Source of the DNA: Verrucomicrobiota bacterium
GTDB taxonomy: Bacteria; Verrucomicrobiota; Verrucomicrobiia; Limisphaerales; UBA8199
Direction of reading: 5' to 3'
Assembly (NCBI GenBank): GCA_026397855.1
Contig: JAPLUA010000226.1
Span: 1-28,935 of the forward strand
Length of the DNA: 28,935 nt
Made by a program: the position numbers and the translations under genes
The notes under the pieces: generated by a model
Database searches by the model: none
What the model saw: only the letters and a program-made list of their open reading frames with translations
What the model was told of the DNA's origin: nothing
In this document: positions 7,801 to 15,200 of the stretch, piece by piece
Position numbering within the stretch: position 1 is the first letter of the stretch
Layout: the number at the start of each line of letters is the position of its first letter

Positions 7801-8894
7801 GTGCAGGCTTCGAGGGGCGGCGGGAAAACCCCCACATCGCGATGCTCGATAATCCAACTGTTGCCATCGGCTTCGTAGCTGACGGTGTTGTCGAAGTTGA
7901 GCGGCTTGCCGCCTTCGGAGGAAACGATCAGCACGCCGGCCTCCGGCGAACCGCCCGGGATGGTCAACCGGTAGCGCCCGACCGCGAAGTTGGTGATGGA
8001 GAATGCTGGAGTATCGCCGCTGTGCAGCAGCACCACTGCGTTGGTGCCCGTGTCATCCAGGCCGAATTTGCCTGACACCACCAGGGTATTGTTCTTGGGA
8101 ATGAAGACGAAGGCGGCCGGATCCTGTTCCTTGGCGGTGTTATTGCCAAAGTTGTCCTTCACGTAGATTTCCCAGGTTCCATCGGCGTTGGCCACCGAGG
8201 AGGCATAATTACCCTCGTTCTTGGCGTGATTGACCAGGAGCACGCCGGAGTTGGTGGAGAAGATGCCAAAGCTGGTCAGGTTCACGCGCGATCGGCCGGC
8301 GCTGATCCCTCTAAAGTGCGTGCCGAGTAACAGCCCAGGCGAGCCGGTGAACAGGTCGTTGGTCCCCCCGTTGACAGCGGTCTTGTTGCGCGCCCAGCCG
8401 CCCAGCCAGTCGTTGTAGCCGAAATAGGCGACCGCGCAATTGATGTTGAACTCGGCGCGGGCGTCGGTGAGGTCTTGCAGCACCGCCCAATACCCGCTGG
8501 CGTTGCCATCAAATGCCGGCGCGGCGTAGTTCTTCTGCTCGTCGGGCAGCTCGCCGTTGTCGCGGCCGTTCTGGGAGATGGCGACCATTACCAGGCCTCC
8601 GGCCAGGTCGTTGGTGGCGGTGTCTCCCACCTGCAGGTTGATATCGCCGCGGTTGGAACCGGGACGAACGCGCAGGTCGTTGATGGACAGGGTGGTTGTC
8701 GCGGTCACCGAGTTGGCGGTGTTGCCGGTGTCGTTTTGAATCACATTGATGTTCGCCGCCGCGATCTTATGCGGAGGAGGCTGGGCCGCCGGAGTGTTGA
8801 CGGTGGACCACAGCGCCACCACAGCCGCAGCCGCGGTGCGGGCCGCGCGTCGGAATCCGCACGGGACGGGCAGACAGGTTTTCAGGAGTTTCAT
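4839..8894 (-). CDS. Giant secreted multi-domain protein 1 (beta-repeats, DNRLRE modules)
   Basis: This protein of 1351 residues starts with a long signal peptide (about 1-37: basic region, then an Ala-rich core). Residues 42-377 form a module shared with the two plus-strand giants and not recognised, with landmarks 'LSINDLR', 'SQNGR', 'GGWARN', 'FVFIPKN' and 'FVYIPA'. Three Ig-like beta-repeats follow (380-490, 493-603, 607-713) with the pattern 'ATVTPASLTFTPxxWxxPQTVTVTG'. A cadherin-adjacent type module spans 720-866 ('DRLEIRN', 'AGQIGVNG'). Two DNRLRE (disaggregatase-related) modules cover 871-1066 and 1071-1273, and a C-terminal beta-module ends 'AAFYRVVYP'. DNRLRE modules are linked to carbohydrate binding in other proteins. 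No membrane anchor or catalytic motif is visible; I infer an extracellular binding or structural protein. Its organisation matches the 1408-residue plus-strand protein throughout, so they are paralogues. Confidence 0.9.
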   Translation of the reverse strand: MKLLKTCLPVPCGFRRAARTAAAAVVALWSTVNTPAAQPPPHKIAAANINVIQNDTGNTANSVTATTTLSINDLRVRPGSNRGDINLQVGDTATNDLAGGLVMVAISQNGRDNGELPDEQKNYAAPAFDGNASGYWAVLQDLTDARAEFNINCAVAYFGYNDWLGGWARNKTAVNGGTNDLFTGSPGLLLGTHFRGISAGRSRVNLTSFGIFSTNSGVLLVNHAKNEGNYASSVANADGTWEIYVKDNFGNNTAKEQDPAAFVFIPKNNTLVVSGKFGLDDTGTNAVVLLHSGDTPAFSITNFAVGRYRLTIPGGSPEAGVLIVSSEGGKPLNFDNTVSYEADGNSWIIEHRDVGVFPPPLEACTNEPVASFVYIPAATPGVSVTPTNTLRTSEFGRTAAFTVALDLAPTNDVVIGVSCSNPAEATVTPASLTFTPDTWNLPQTVTVTGQDDSVADGPAPYTIVLSPAVSSDVKYNGLDPVDVQGINVDDEQPGISVTPTAGLVTTELGGSASFEVFLNRAPTNDVTIALSSSNPAEGFVTPASITFTPTTWSVSQIVTVTGVPDFRKDGNQSYQIVTAPAVSADLDYNGMNPDDVSLVNIDTDNPAVVWNYALPLFVAEGAATNYSVALTTRPDSNVVVTVVSGDTSVATVAPATLTFTPADWNTPKVVTVTGVDNLVTNGPTAFYLTNTLDTTDPLYVDFKAAKVIAGIRLDNEATLILPSGDCVYGLGMPAIGIDGQAHIEDVDATNYNSGTLTVALAANGTAVDRLEIRNRGVDAGQIGVNGSEVIYQGTVMGSFIGGLDLTPLVVSLNTNATLPAVQQLIRSITFGTPASGASLATRTVTFTLDDGLGATAPATKAIRVGVLRQTQYQEGGDYGYGEYYGANDIALSQVGAYTPWPLGRNTQEGLLIDWPDGGVPNESQVLLRFDNFVGTNYWQVPSNAVIVSAELLINVNNTGDGGKFYRLLIPWDSTNDTWSSLGEGIQTDDVEARSVYESQLGVEDGSGATGTGIISVGVTRDVQAWASGQTNYGWAIIGWPLRTDGTGFSPSEAADTTLRPRLRVKWIEPNYASASFRQGVNDYTGTRDTNLRQAAPDVPAYGDLGLASDWNDAGNTNLTQALLRFDDIIGGGTNQIPPGALIHAAVLELSSFGSDAMGDGGRFHPVLQAWDETTTTWNTWVDGIQADGIEAALIPTAVVGNASLNPDVQGTLNTVDVTADVQAWANGVRPNYGWALLPWPNGSNAWVSRSSKSVSVVDALAPETERPRLRVYYTASSAALPAVLGAAVITPTAIQVPFAGSAEKIYTVLRATAPTGPWTVAGTATTGPDGQAVFIDSAQLPQAAFYRVVYP

Positions 8895-9034
8895 ATCGGT
8901 TCGTTTGCGTCGCTTCTAGTTTGTATTTAGTGTCGCCACCGCTCAGCATGGACCCAGAAAACGCTCTGAATCTGCTGGCGCTGCGTCACGCGTCCGTTTT
9001 ACCCCAGGTTTGTGTCTTAACAAGCGACGTTGCG

Positions 9035-9062
9035 GTTACAAAGATGTGACGGGTGTGTCACC
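9035..9062 (-). promoter_or_regulatory. Pho-box-like array before giant protein 1 (three units)
   Basis: On the minus strand GGTGAC, CGTCAC and TGTAAC start exactly 11 bp apart. The array lies 140 bp before the ATG of the 1351-residue protein, so a long leader would result. Half-sites match those before phoB. The first unit is the least typical. Confidence 0.55.
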
Positions 9063-9184
9063 GAGAGCTTTTGAGAGAGTGGCGCAACGGAATTAGCTGT
9101 TGGAACGTAGCCGCACGGAGGATCTCTCGTTCAACTCGAAGTGCGGCCTCTCTGTCGCAAGACTGGGCGAGGCTGCTCATGCCG

Positions 9185-9275
9185 GATTCGCAGGGATCTC
9201 GGGCTTGAGGGCCATCAACTCCGGCATGGCCGTCTCCGTCGCGCGCGGCTTGCTGCGAGGCGCCTCGACACCGAA
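9185..9275 (-). pseudogene. Relic of the 3' end of a glycosyltransferase-PHP type gene
   Basis: On the minus strand the frame ending at the TGA near 9184 reads 'ETAMPELMALKPEIPANPA' then stop, preceded by 'VEAPRSKPRA'. The gene at 25947-23911 reads 'ETAIPELMTLKSV' at the same place. Its pre-insertion end, rebuilt across the IS21 element, would be 'LKSVLPAIPA' then stop. DNA identity is high over about 45 bp, then falls away. No PHP or transferase domain remains upstream, so this is a fragment left by duplication and deletion. It supports the inferred original terminus of the intact gene. Exact limits are uncertain. Confidence 0.6.
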
Positions 9276-9333
9276 GCGATGCCAACCACGGACTTGATGG
9301 CAATGGGCTTGTAGAGAGCCACCACCGACTGGC

Positions 9334-9546
9334 TCACATCATCCTGGCACGGGATGCCCAAGAGAGGCGGCTTTGGTCGGCAGATTTCCTCCGCAGCAGG
9401 ATCAAATTGTGGGCCGGGCCAAGAAGTCTCTGCGTGCGCGCCCGGGCGGAGTCGAATCGTGGCGAATTACCCTTGGTCTGGATGGCCAGCTTGAATCCTG
9501 CAGATGCTTTCCAATGTATTGGCAGTTTGGTTACAGTAGTATTCAT
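9334..9546 (-). pseudogene. Possible decayed 5' end of a Pho-controlled gene
   Basis: An ATG at 9546 opens 70 codons (start 'MNTTVTKLPIHW') with no recognised domain; the composition after about residue 25 (Arg/Ser rich) looks like non-coding frame. It is noted only because an 11-bp-phased array (9604-9642) lies 57 bp upstream in the right orientation and a gene relic lies just downstream. It could also be chance. Confidence 0.2.
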
Positions 9547-9603
9547 GTCGTATGTTACGCGCGCCGGAGGCGTGCTCTATGATCCAACCATAGGCAGCCC
9601 ACT

Positions 9604-9642
9604 GTGACAGTCGCAGGGCAATCCTGTAATAAATGTGTGACA
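9604..9642 (-). promoter_or_regulatory. Weak Pho-box-like array near the relic
   Basis: Minus-strand units in 11-bp register are TGTCAC, TATTAC, TGCCCT and TGTCAC. Outer units are perfect, the second is one to two changes off, and the third does not match. It lies just after the phosphodiesterase stop and faces the decayed region, so it may be a surviving promoter of a lost gene. Confidence 0.35.
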
Positions 9643-9648
9643 GGCCAG

Positions 9649-10629
9649 TTAGTCCTTGGGCAGGCTCTGGTCTGGCGGCCCCCAATTGAGCCGAGCCTGT
9701 TGATTGGTGGTGCCCCGCACTTTCGGGGCGAAATGATTCCCTTGCCAAATGAAGGCGCTCGCGACCGGTTGGCCGTCAAGCGATCCAGAAGCTGGCACGT
9801 CCAGAAGCCAAAGTGCGGTGGCGGCGGTATCACAGGTGGTGATGGGCTCAGTTAGGGTGAAGTCGTGCTTCACACTTCCGCCCCAGGCAATCCACGGAAT
9901 CTGCATATCCTCCGGAATCTTCCGGCCGTGGGTCTTGCCGTGTCCTCCGTGGTCGGCGGTAATGATCAAGACGCTCCGGTCGCTGATGCCGGCGGCCTGA
10001 ATGGACTTCACGACCTCCGCCAGGGCTTTATCTACCTCCCCGAAAGCCTTGATCTGTTGCGGCGAACCCCAGCCGTACTTGTGGCCGGTGTCATCGGGAT
10101 CGCTGAAATGAATGAAACAGAGGTTGGGCTTCTGCTCGAGGATGTAACGGGCCGCTCCTTCGGCCACAACCCGGGAGAGGACAGTGCTGGACTTTTTGGG
10201 ACCCAACTGACGGAACTCGAACTCGTCCACCGTGCCCGGCTGTGCCAGGTGACGGAACTTCTCCTTGCCCACGAACATGGCGGTAGACAAACCGGCGCGC
10301 TTGGCTTCCGCAAAGATGGTGGGGACGCACACCACCCCCTTCCGAGGTTTCCAGGTATTCCAGAGCACATGATGCTTGTCCGGCTCCACGCCGGTAATCA
10401 TCGAGGTGTGAGAGGGCAGCGTCACACAGGGGAAGATCGTGCTGGCAGTCCAGGTGCAGGCACCCTCGGTCACGAGTCGCTGCAAGGTGGGCATGTCGCT
10501 CCGGGCAATCACGGCGGGCTTCCCGCCGTCAATGCTGACGATGATCACATCCTCGTTGTCCAAAGCAGCACACAAGCTGCAAGTCGTAATGTAAAAAGAT
10601 TCATGCGAGGAGAAGTGTGGAGGGAGCAC
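9649..10629 (-). CDS. Type I phosphodiesterase/nucleotide pyrophosphatase (alkaline phosphatase superfamily)
   Basis: The open frame encodes 326 residues of a metal-dependent phosphodiesterase, probably exported and acting on phosphate esters. Visible metal and catalytic elements, counted from the GTG at 10629, are Asp34 in 'SIDGGKP', nucleophile Thr70 in 'PCVTLPSHTSMITG', 'DPDDTGHKYG' at 177-186 and 'ADHGGHG' at 225-231. The tail 'CDTAATALWLLDVP' followed by 'LDGQPV' is typical of the family. The N-terminus is odd. The first 24 residues in this frame look non-native, while an ATG at 10604 in another frame encodes a good signal peptide ('MNLFTLRLAACVLLW') that runs out at a stop just where the enzyme frame begins. 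One extra base would join them, so the gene may be frameshifted or the sequence may have an error. A perfect two-unit Pho-box-like site lies 47 bp before that ATG, the same distance as at phoB. Confidence 0.85.
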   Translation of the reverse strand: MLPPHFSSHESFYITTCSLCAALDNEDVIIVSIDGGKPAVIARSDMPTLQRLVTEGACTWTASTIFPCVTLPSHTSMITGVEPDKHHVLWNTWKPRKGVVCVPTIFAEAKRAGLSTAMFVGKEKFRHLAQPGTVDEFEFRQLGPKKSSTVLSRVVAEGAARYILEQKPNLCFIHFSDPDDTGHKYGWGSPQQIKAFGEVDKALAEVVKSIQAAGISDRSVLIITADHGGHGKTHGRKIPEDMQIPWIAWGGSVKHDFTLTEPITTCDTAATALWLLDVPASGSLDGQPVASAFIWQGNHFAPKVRGTTNQQARLNWGPPDQSLPKD

Positions 10630-10651
10630 TTTTCATTTCCGTGGCGATTGC

Positions 10652-10668
10652 GTTACACCTTCGTTACA
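10652..10668 (-). promoter_or_regulatory. Pho-box-like site before the phosphodiesterase (two perfect units)
   Basis: On the minus strand TGTAACG is repeated exactly with a 4-bp spacer (AAGG), giving an 11-bp period. CGCCAC falls in register 11 bp further on. It ends 47 bp before the ATG at 10604. This is the cleanest copy in the window and stands before a gene type often controlled by phosphate. Confidence 0.65.
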
Positions 10669-10801
10669 AAGACTCCCCCGCTGTCCCACAGCCGCTTGAC
10701 GCAGTAGAAGTTTATCGAAACCGGGGTCGGAGCCCAAAATCTGTTCCGAGGCTCCCGGCAACTGCAATCGTCTGGACCTGCGCGGGCGGGTCCTGGAGAC
10801 C

Positions 10802-11038
10802 TTAATCTTCTTGCTGGGGTGCGCGAATTGGGCTCACCCGGACAACATCCTGCTGGCCAGACGTTCCTGATCTCCTGAAGCGCGACGTGGCATATAGACT
10901 ACCATAGCCAAGGCGATCAACCTGACGCTCGATATTTTCCCACTCACGAGAGAGGTCGTGGAAAACAATTGTGTCGCCAGACTCAAGACGCAGCCGCAGT
11001 TCGTCATCCCGCAATAGTCGAGTGTAGATGCGCTTCAT
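10802..11038 (-). CDS. Small hypothetical protein
   Basis: This 78-residue frame starts at the ATG at 11038 ('MKRIYTRLLRDDELRLRLESGD'-like charged start). It is not recognised. The first 55 residues look like a real small soluble protein, while the tail is Ser/Gln rich and less convincing. The frame stays open upstream into the MITE-like element, whose end lies only 2 bp before this ATG, so the original 5' end may have been replaced. No clear ribosome binding site. It may be a gene fragment. Confidence 0.35.
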   Translation of the reverse strand: MKRIYTRLLRDDELRLRLESGDTIVFHDLSREWENIERQVDRLGYGSLYATSRFRRSGTSGQQDVVRVSPIRAPQQED

Positions 11039-11040
11039 GC

Positions 11041-11146
11041 CTAGGAGCCTGTTGAAATAATGTGTTCTCGCAGGAATAACACGCGAATTTGCCAATGAAA
11101 GCAGTGTTCACATTTCACAATATTGCCTATTTCGACAGGCTGCTAG
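11041..11146. mobile_element. MITE-like element with 19-bp terminal inverted repeats
   Basis: The left end (ctaggagcctgttgaaata, 11041-11059) and the inverted right end (11128-11146) match at 17 of 19 positions around a 68-bp centre without coding capacity. Both ends carry CTAG, which may be the target duplication or part of the repeat. The form is that of a small non-autonomous element moved by a transposase encoded elsewhere. No matching transposase is in the window. Confidence 0.6.
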
Positions 11147-11390
11147 TGGGTGAAGTTAGCGAACCGGGAGTCTGCCAGCAAGAGGTTATTACAACAGAGG
11201 TTATCGCGCGCAGTTGTCGCCCCGCGTTTTTCAAGAGGTCAGGACAGAACCGTTAGAAGCAAAGTTGAAGGTGTGAAATCGAGGGGGCGCACCCCAAGAG
11301 CCTGGGCGCTGTGAAGCTGGGTAGAGCCCGCACCCGGACCGTATTGCCTCACCAGGCAGGCGGCAGGCGCCAGACGCCGCCCAGTCCTAA
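11147..11390. other. Intergenic stretch without a recognised feature
   Basis: Between the MITE-like element and the regulatory site of pseudopilin 2, I see no gene, strong hairpin or repeat. Confidence 0.4.
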
Positions 11391-11407
11391 TGTCACCCAT
11401 TTGTAAC
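11391..11407 (+). promoter_or_regulatory. Pho-box-like site before pseudopilin 2 (two units)
   Basis: On the plus strand TGTCAC and TGTAAC start 11 bp apart; CGGCAC falls in register 11 bp further on. It ends 62 bp before the ATG of the pseudopilin that leads the giant-protein genes. Orientation agrees with the direction of the gene, as at the other sites. Confidence 0.6.
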
Positions 11408-11469
11408 ACCGGCGGCACAAGATCGGAACATGAATAGCCCAGGATCGTGCCGCTTTGAATGTGAGACCT

Positions 11470-12246
11470 ATGAAGATACGTTTGTATAACTGGCGCGGCT
11501 TCACTTTGATCGAGTTACTGGTTGTGATTGCGATCATCGCCATCCTTGCGGCCTTGTTACTCCCCGCCTTGGCGCAGGCGAAGGAAAAGGCCAAGCGGAT
11601 CGGCTGCGTCAATAATTTGAAGCAATTGGGACTCGGTCAGATGCTTTACGCGGACGACAACGGGGGCAGTCTTTCAGGCGCCACCTGGAACCCGATTTAC
11701 AAACCTATTGATGTTCCAAACTCCGATCGGAACAGCGCGGATGATGACCTCAATTGGTTGTATCCGCGCTATATTTCCAACCTCCGTAGCTTTGTCTGTC
11801 CGTCCACCCAGAACACCATCCGCACCAATCTGCTCGCCAAGCCCGGCGTGACGCCGACCGAATATATGGTGGCGGACCTATCAGACAATGCGCTCACGTC
11901 CAAAGGCAACGGATCGAGCTACGAAGTATTCGGCGACTTCGGCACCTCGACTTCTACTCCCGGCAAGAAGACGGAGAAATCCCTGGCCGCGTATACCATC
12001 AAGAACTACACGGCGGCAATTGGCGCCGTACCGGGGCCTTCGGCGGTATTCATCATCGCGGACGCCGATGACACAATCGGGGCGGATCCCGGCAAGCTTC
12101 ACAACAATTGGCCGGACCCGGGGGACAATCACGGCACCGCAGGATGCACCTTCGGCTTTTGTGACGGCCATGCGCAGTTTGTCCCGCGTAAGAAATTCCT
12201 GGATGTCTGGAACCTCGGACAGGACTCGAACCGCACACCCCCCTAA
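11470..12246 (+). CDS. Type II pseudopilin, H-X9-DG class (copy 2)
   Basis: The protein has 258 residues and starts 'MKIRLYNWRGFTLIELL'. The prepilin site is after Gly10 with Glu at +5, followed by the hydrophobic pseudopilin helix to about residue 33. Near the end, 'DNHG...FCDGHAQFV' carries the family signature. It parallels copy 1 along its length: 'CVNNLKQLG', 'DDDLNWLYPRY', 'SYEVFG', 'GAVPGPS' and 'HNNWPDP' all have counterparts. The ATG at 11470 was chosen; a TTG five codons upstream would add nothing typical. It lies 45 bp before giant protein 2 and probably shares its transcript. A Pho-box-like site lies 62 bp upstream. I infer a membrane-anchored pseudopilus subunit, possibly helping export or display of the neighbouring giant protein; that partnership is only suggested by context. 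Confidence 0.9.
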   Translation: MKIRLYNWRGFTLIELLVVIAIIAILAALLLPALAQAKEKAKRIGCVNNLKQLGLGQMLYADDNGGSLSGATWNPIYKPIDVPNSDRNSADDDLNWLYPRYISNLRSFVCPSTQNTIRTNLLAKPGVTPTEYMVADLSDNALTSKGNGSSYEVFGDFGTSTSTPGKKTEKSLAAYTIKNYTAAIGAVPGPSAVFIIADADDTIGADPGKLHNNWPDPGDNHGTAGCTFGFCDGHAQFVPRKKFLDVWNLGQDSNRTPP

Positions 12247-12291
12247 GCACCAATTCCTCAAGCACAGCAACTCCTCAAATAGCAACAGCAT

Positions 12292-15200
12292 ATGAACAAC
12301 GCAATAGACTCCCATACGCATACTGAAGACTCGACCCAAACCTGCGCTGAGCGGGGCCACCCCATCCGTCCTGCTCGTTGGAAGAAAGGGTTGGCCGTTC
12401 TGGCAACCGTGGCCGCTTTGGCCTGCGCTTGGCTGCCCTCGCCAGCCCGCGCCTCACACGTTCAGCATAATATCATCGCAGGAAACCTCCAGGTGGATCA
12501 GATCCCCGGGTATGACTACAATGCTCCCGAGGGGTATAACGACAACACCAACGCCATCGTTACCTGCACGCTTTCGATCAATGGTTTTGGAGCCGCCTCG
12601 GGGCCGCCGTTCAACCGCGCGGACTACACGGTCTATGCCTACCCCAGTGAGTTTGGCACCAACGATTACACCCGCGGCCTATTCATCGGCGCCGTGATGC
12701 AGAATGGCCGCACCAACACACTCCCGAATTATCAAACCAACTGTTGGCAAATATGCCAGACGGAAGCCAATGCCAACAAGACCTTCCGGTTTGCCACCTG
12801 CCAAACCGTGGGGAGTGCTGGTGCGGGCACCACCATCGAGTGCAATGTCAACGTGGCGGGCGCGTTCTTTCCCTACTCGAGTTGGCTGGCGGGTTGGGCA
12901 CGGAGCCTGCCATACACCAACGGCTATCCCAACAATTACCTCGTCGGTTCACCGGGCATGAAGAACTGGACCGATGGAGCCGCCTCCACCAATTTCACCG
13001 ATCTAAAGGGCGTCACGGGCGCGAGCGGCGGCAAGTACATCGTGGACCTCACGATCTACGGTGTTGACTCCCGCACCAATGGCATCCTGCTCGTCACCGG
13101 CGGCAAAGACGAAAACAATTATGTGATGTCAGCAGTAAACGCCACCAACGGCACCTGGAACGTATTCCTTCATGACATCGGCGCTGATGGAGCCTCTTAT
13201 GAGGCGGATGAGCTCCTTTATGTGTACGTCCCCCTGACGAACACGGACGTGGTGTCTGGCAAGTTCCAATCCGACAAAAACGGGAGCCCTTACATCGCCA
13301 TGTACAGCGGGGCGCAGTTGGGGGTCACCAACTACATCAAAGCCAGCGCTGGCGGCGCTTCCGTTTGTCCGCTGTTCACGATGACCAATCTCGCCGCGGG
13401 CCGCTGGGCCCTGTGGCTGAAAACCCCCAACTACACGCCGACCAACGGCGTACTCATCACATCGCCAGCAGGGGGCGGCAACATCAACTCGGACAACATC
13501 GTTACCTACCAGGCACTCGCCGACGGGTCGGGCTGGGAGATTCAATCGCGCGATCTGCCCAATGGCGGGCTGCAAAGTCCCTACAATTCGACGAATGGGC
13601 CCGAGGACGTCTGCTCGTTCGTCTTCATCCCGGCGAACATGCCCGGCGTCACCGTGACACCCACCAACGATATTCATACCAGTTCCAGCGGGGGCACGGG
13701 CACGTTTACCGTGGTGCTGGACCGGGCGCCATACAGCGATGTGACCATCCCGGTCAGCTCCAGCGACCTTGGCGAAGGCACGGTGGATAAGCCCAGCTTG
13801 ACCTTCACCCCGGCCAACTATGCGGTGCCGCAAGCGGTGACGGTGACGGGGCAGCCCGACGGGCTGCCGGTGCCCAGCGTGGCCTATCAGATCAATCTCG
13901 GCCCCGCCGCGAGTGCCGACCCGCGCTACAGCGGGATGGCGGTCAGCGGTGTGGCGGCGTTGAACTACAACGGAAGCGTACCCGGTGTCGTCCTCAGCAA
14001 GAGCAGCGTGACCACGAGCCAGTCCGGCCAGACCGACACTTTCGGAGTTTCGCTCAACACGCAGCCCGCGGCGGATGTGGTGATTGGCCTGTCGTCTAGC
14101 GACCTCGGGCAAGCCACCGTTTTGCCGGCCAGCGTGACCTTCACGGCCGACAACTGGGCCTCGCCGCAAGCCGTGACCGTGACAGGCGTGAATAACTCGG
14201 TCGCCGCGGGGAACGTGGCGTACACGGTCGTCACCGCCCCGGCGGTGAGCGCGGACCCATCCTATAACGGGCTGAACGGTCCGGACATCTCGGGGATCAA
14301 TCTTGGCATCAACGTGGCCGGGTTTGCCCTGAACCCACCCGGCGTCGTGGTCAACGAGAGCGGGACGACGGCGAATTTCACCGTGGCGCTGACCAGCAAG
14401 CCGGTACAGAACGTTGCGGTGACTTTGGCTTCGAGCAATCCCACCAAAGGCACGGTGTCTCCGACCTTGATCACCTTTACTCCCGGCAACTGGTCCACGC
14501 CCCAGACCGCTACAGTTCGAGGGGTGAACAACCTCATCATGGATGGGCCTATCCAATACAACATCAACCTCTCGGTGGAGTCAGACGACCCAGTGTATGC
14601 CCCGCTAACGGTGCAGGAAGGCGCGACGACCCTGGACAACGAGGCTGCCCTGGCCCTGCCTTCGGGCGCCGCGCTTTACGGTGTCGGTGATCCGGGCGTC
14701 GGCCTGGACGGCACTGCGACGCTGGCTGACCCCTACACTGTCAACTACAACGGCGTCACGCTCACGGCGACCATTACCGGGAACGGCAGCGCCGATGACC
14801 GGCTGACGATCCGCAACGATGGCTCGGGCGCTGGGCAGATTGGAGTTTCGGGAAACAGCGTCAGTTACGGAGGCACGGCCATAGGCACGTTTGCCGGCGG
14901 CACCGGCACAACCTCCCTGGTGGTGACCTTCAACGCCGCGGCGTCGCCCGCTGCGGCACAGGCGCTGCTCCGTTGCGCGACGTATCGGACCGTCAGCGCG
15001 AGCTCGAGCGCGTCAACCCGGACTGTGGCGGTTGCCCTGGCGCACACCGATGGCGGCACTAGCACCGCGAGCAAGAGGGTTCAGATCAGCGCGGTGCATG
15101 TGTATGATTATCAGGACGGAGCCGACTACGGCTATGGCGCTTACCAGGGAGCCGTGGACGTCGAGATTTCCCCTAGCCTGCCGGACACCACTTTCCCCAT

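Larger units (their letters stand above)
8895..9648. other. Long non-coding stretch with regulatory array and gene relic
   Basis: These 754 bp hold the upstream region of giant protein 1, with the three-unit array at 9035-9062, a decayed gene end around 9185-9275, and a weaker four-position array at 9604-9642. Short open frames on both strands (up to about 90 codons) show no recognisable domain. I regard it as a promoter region next to a degraded gene. Confidence 0.5.

Noticed and set aside
13129..14556. 475-codon minus-strand open frame inside giant protein 2
   Set aside because: Same reason: shadow of a clearly coding strand with no signal peptide or domain.
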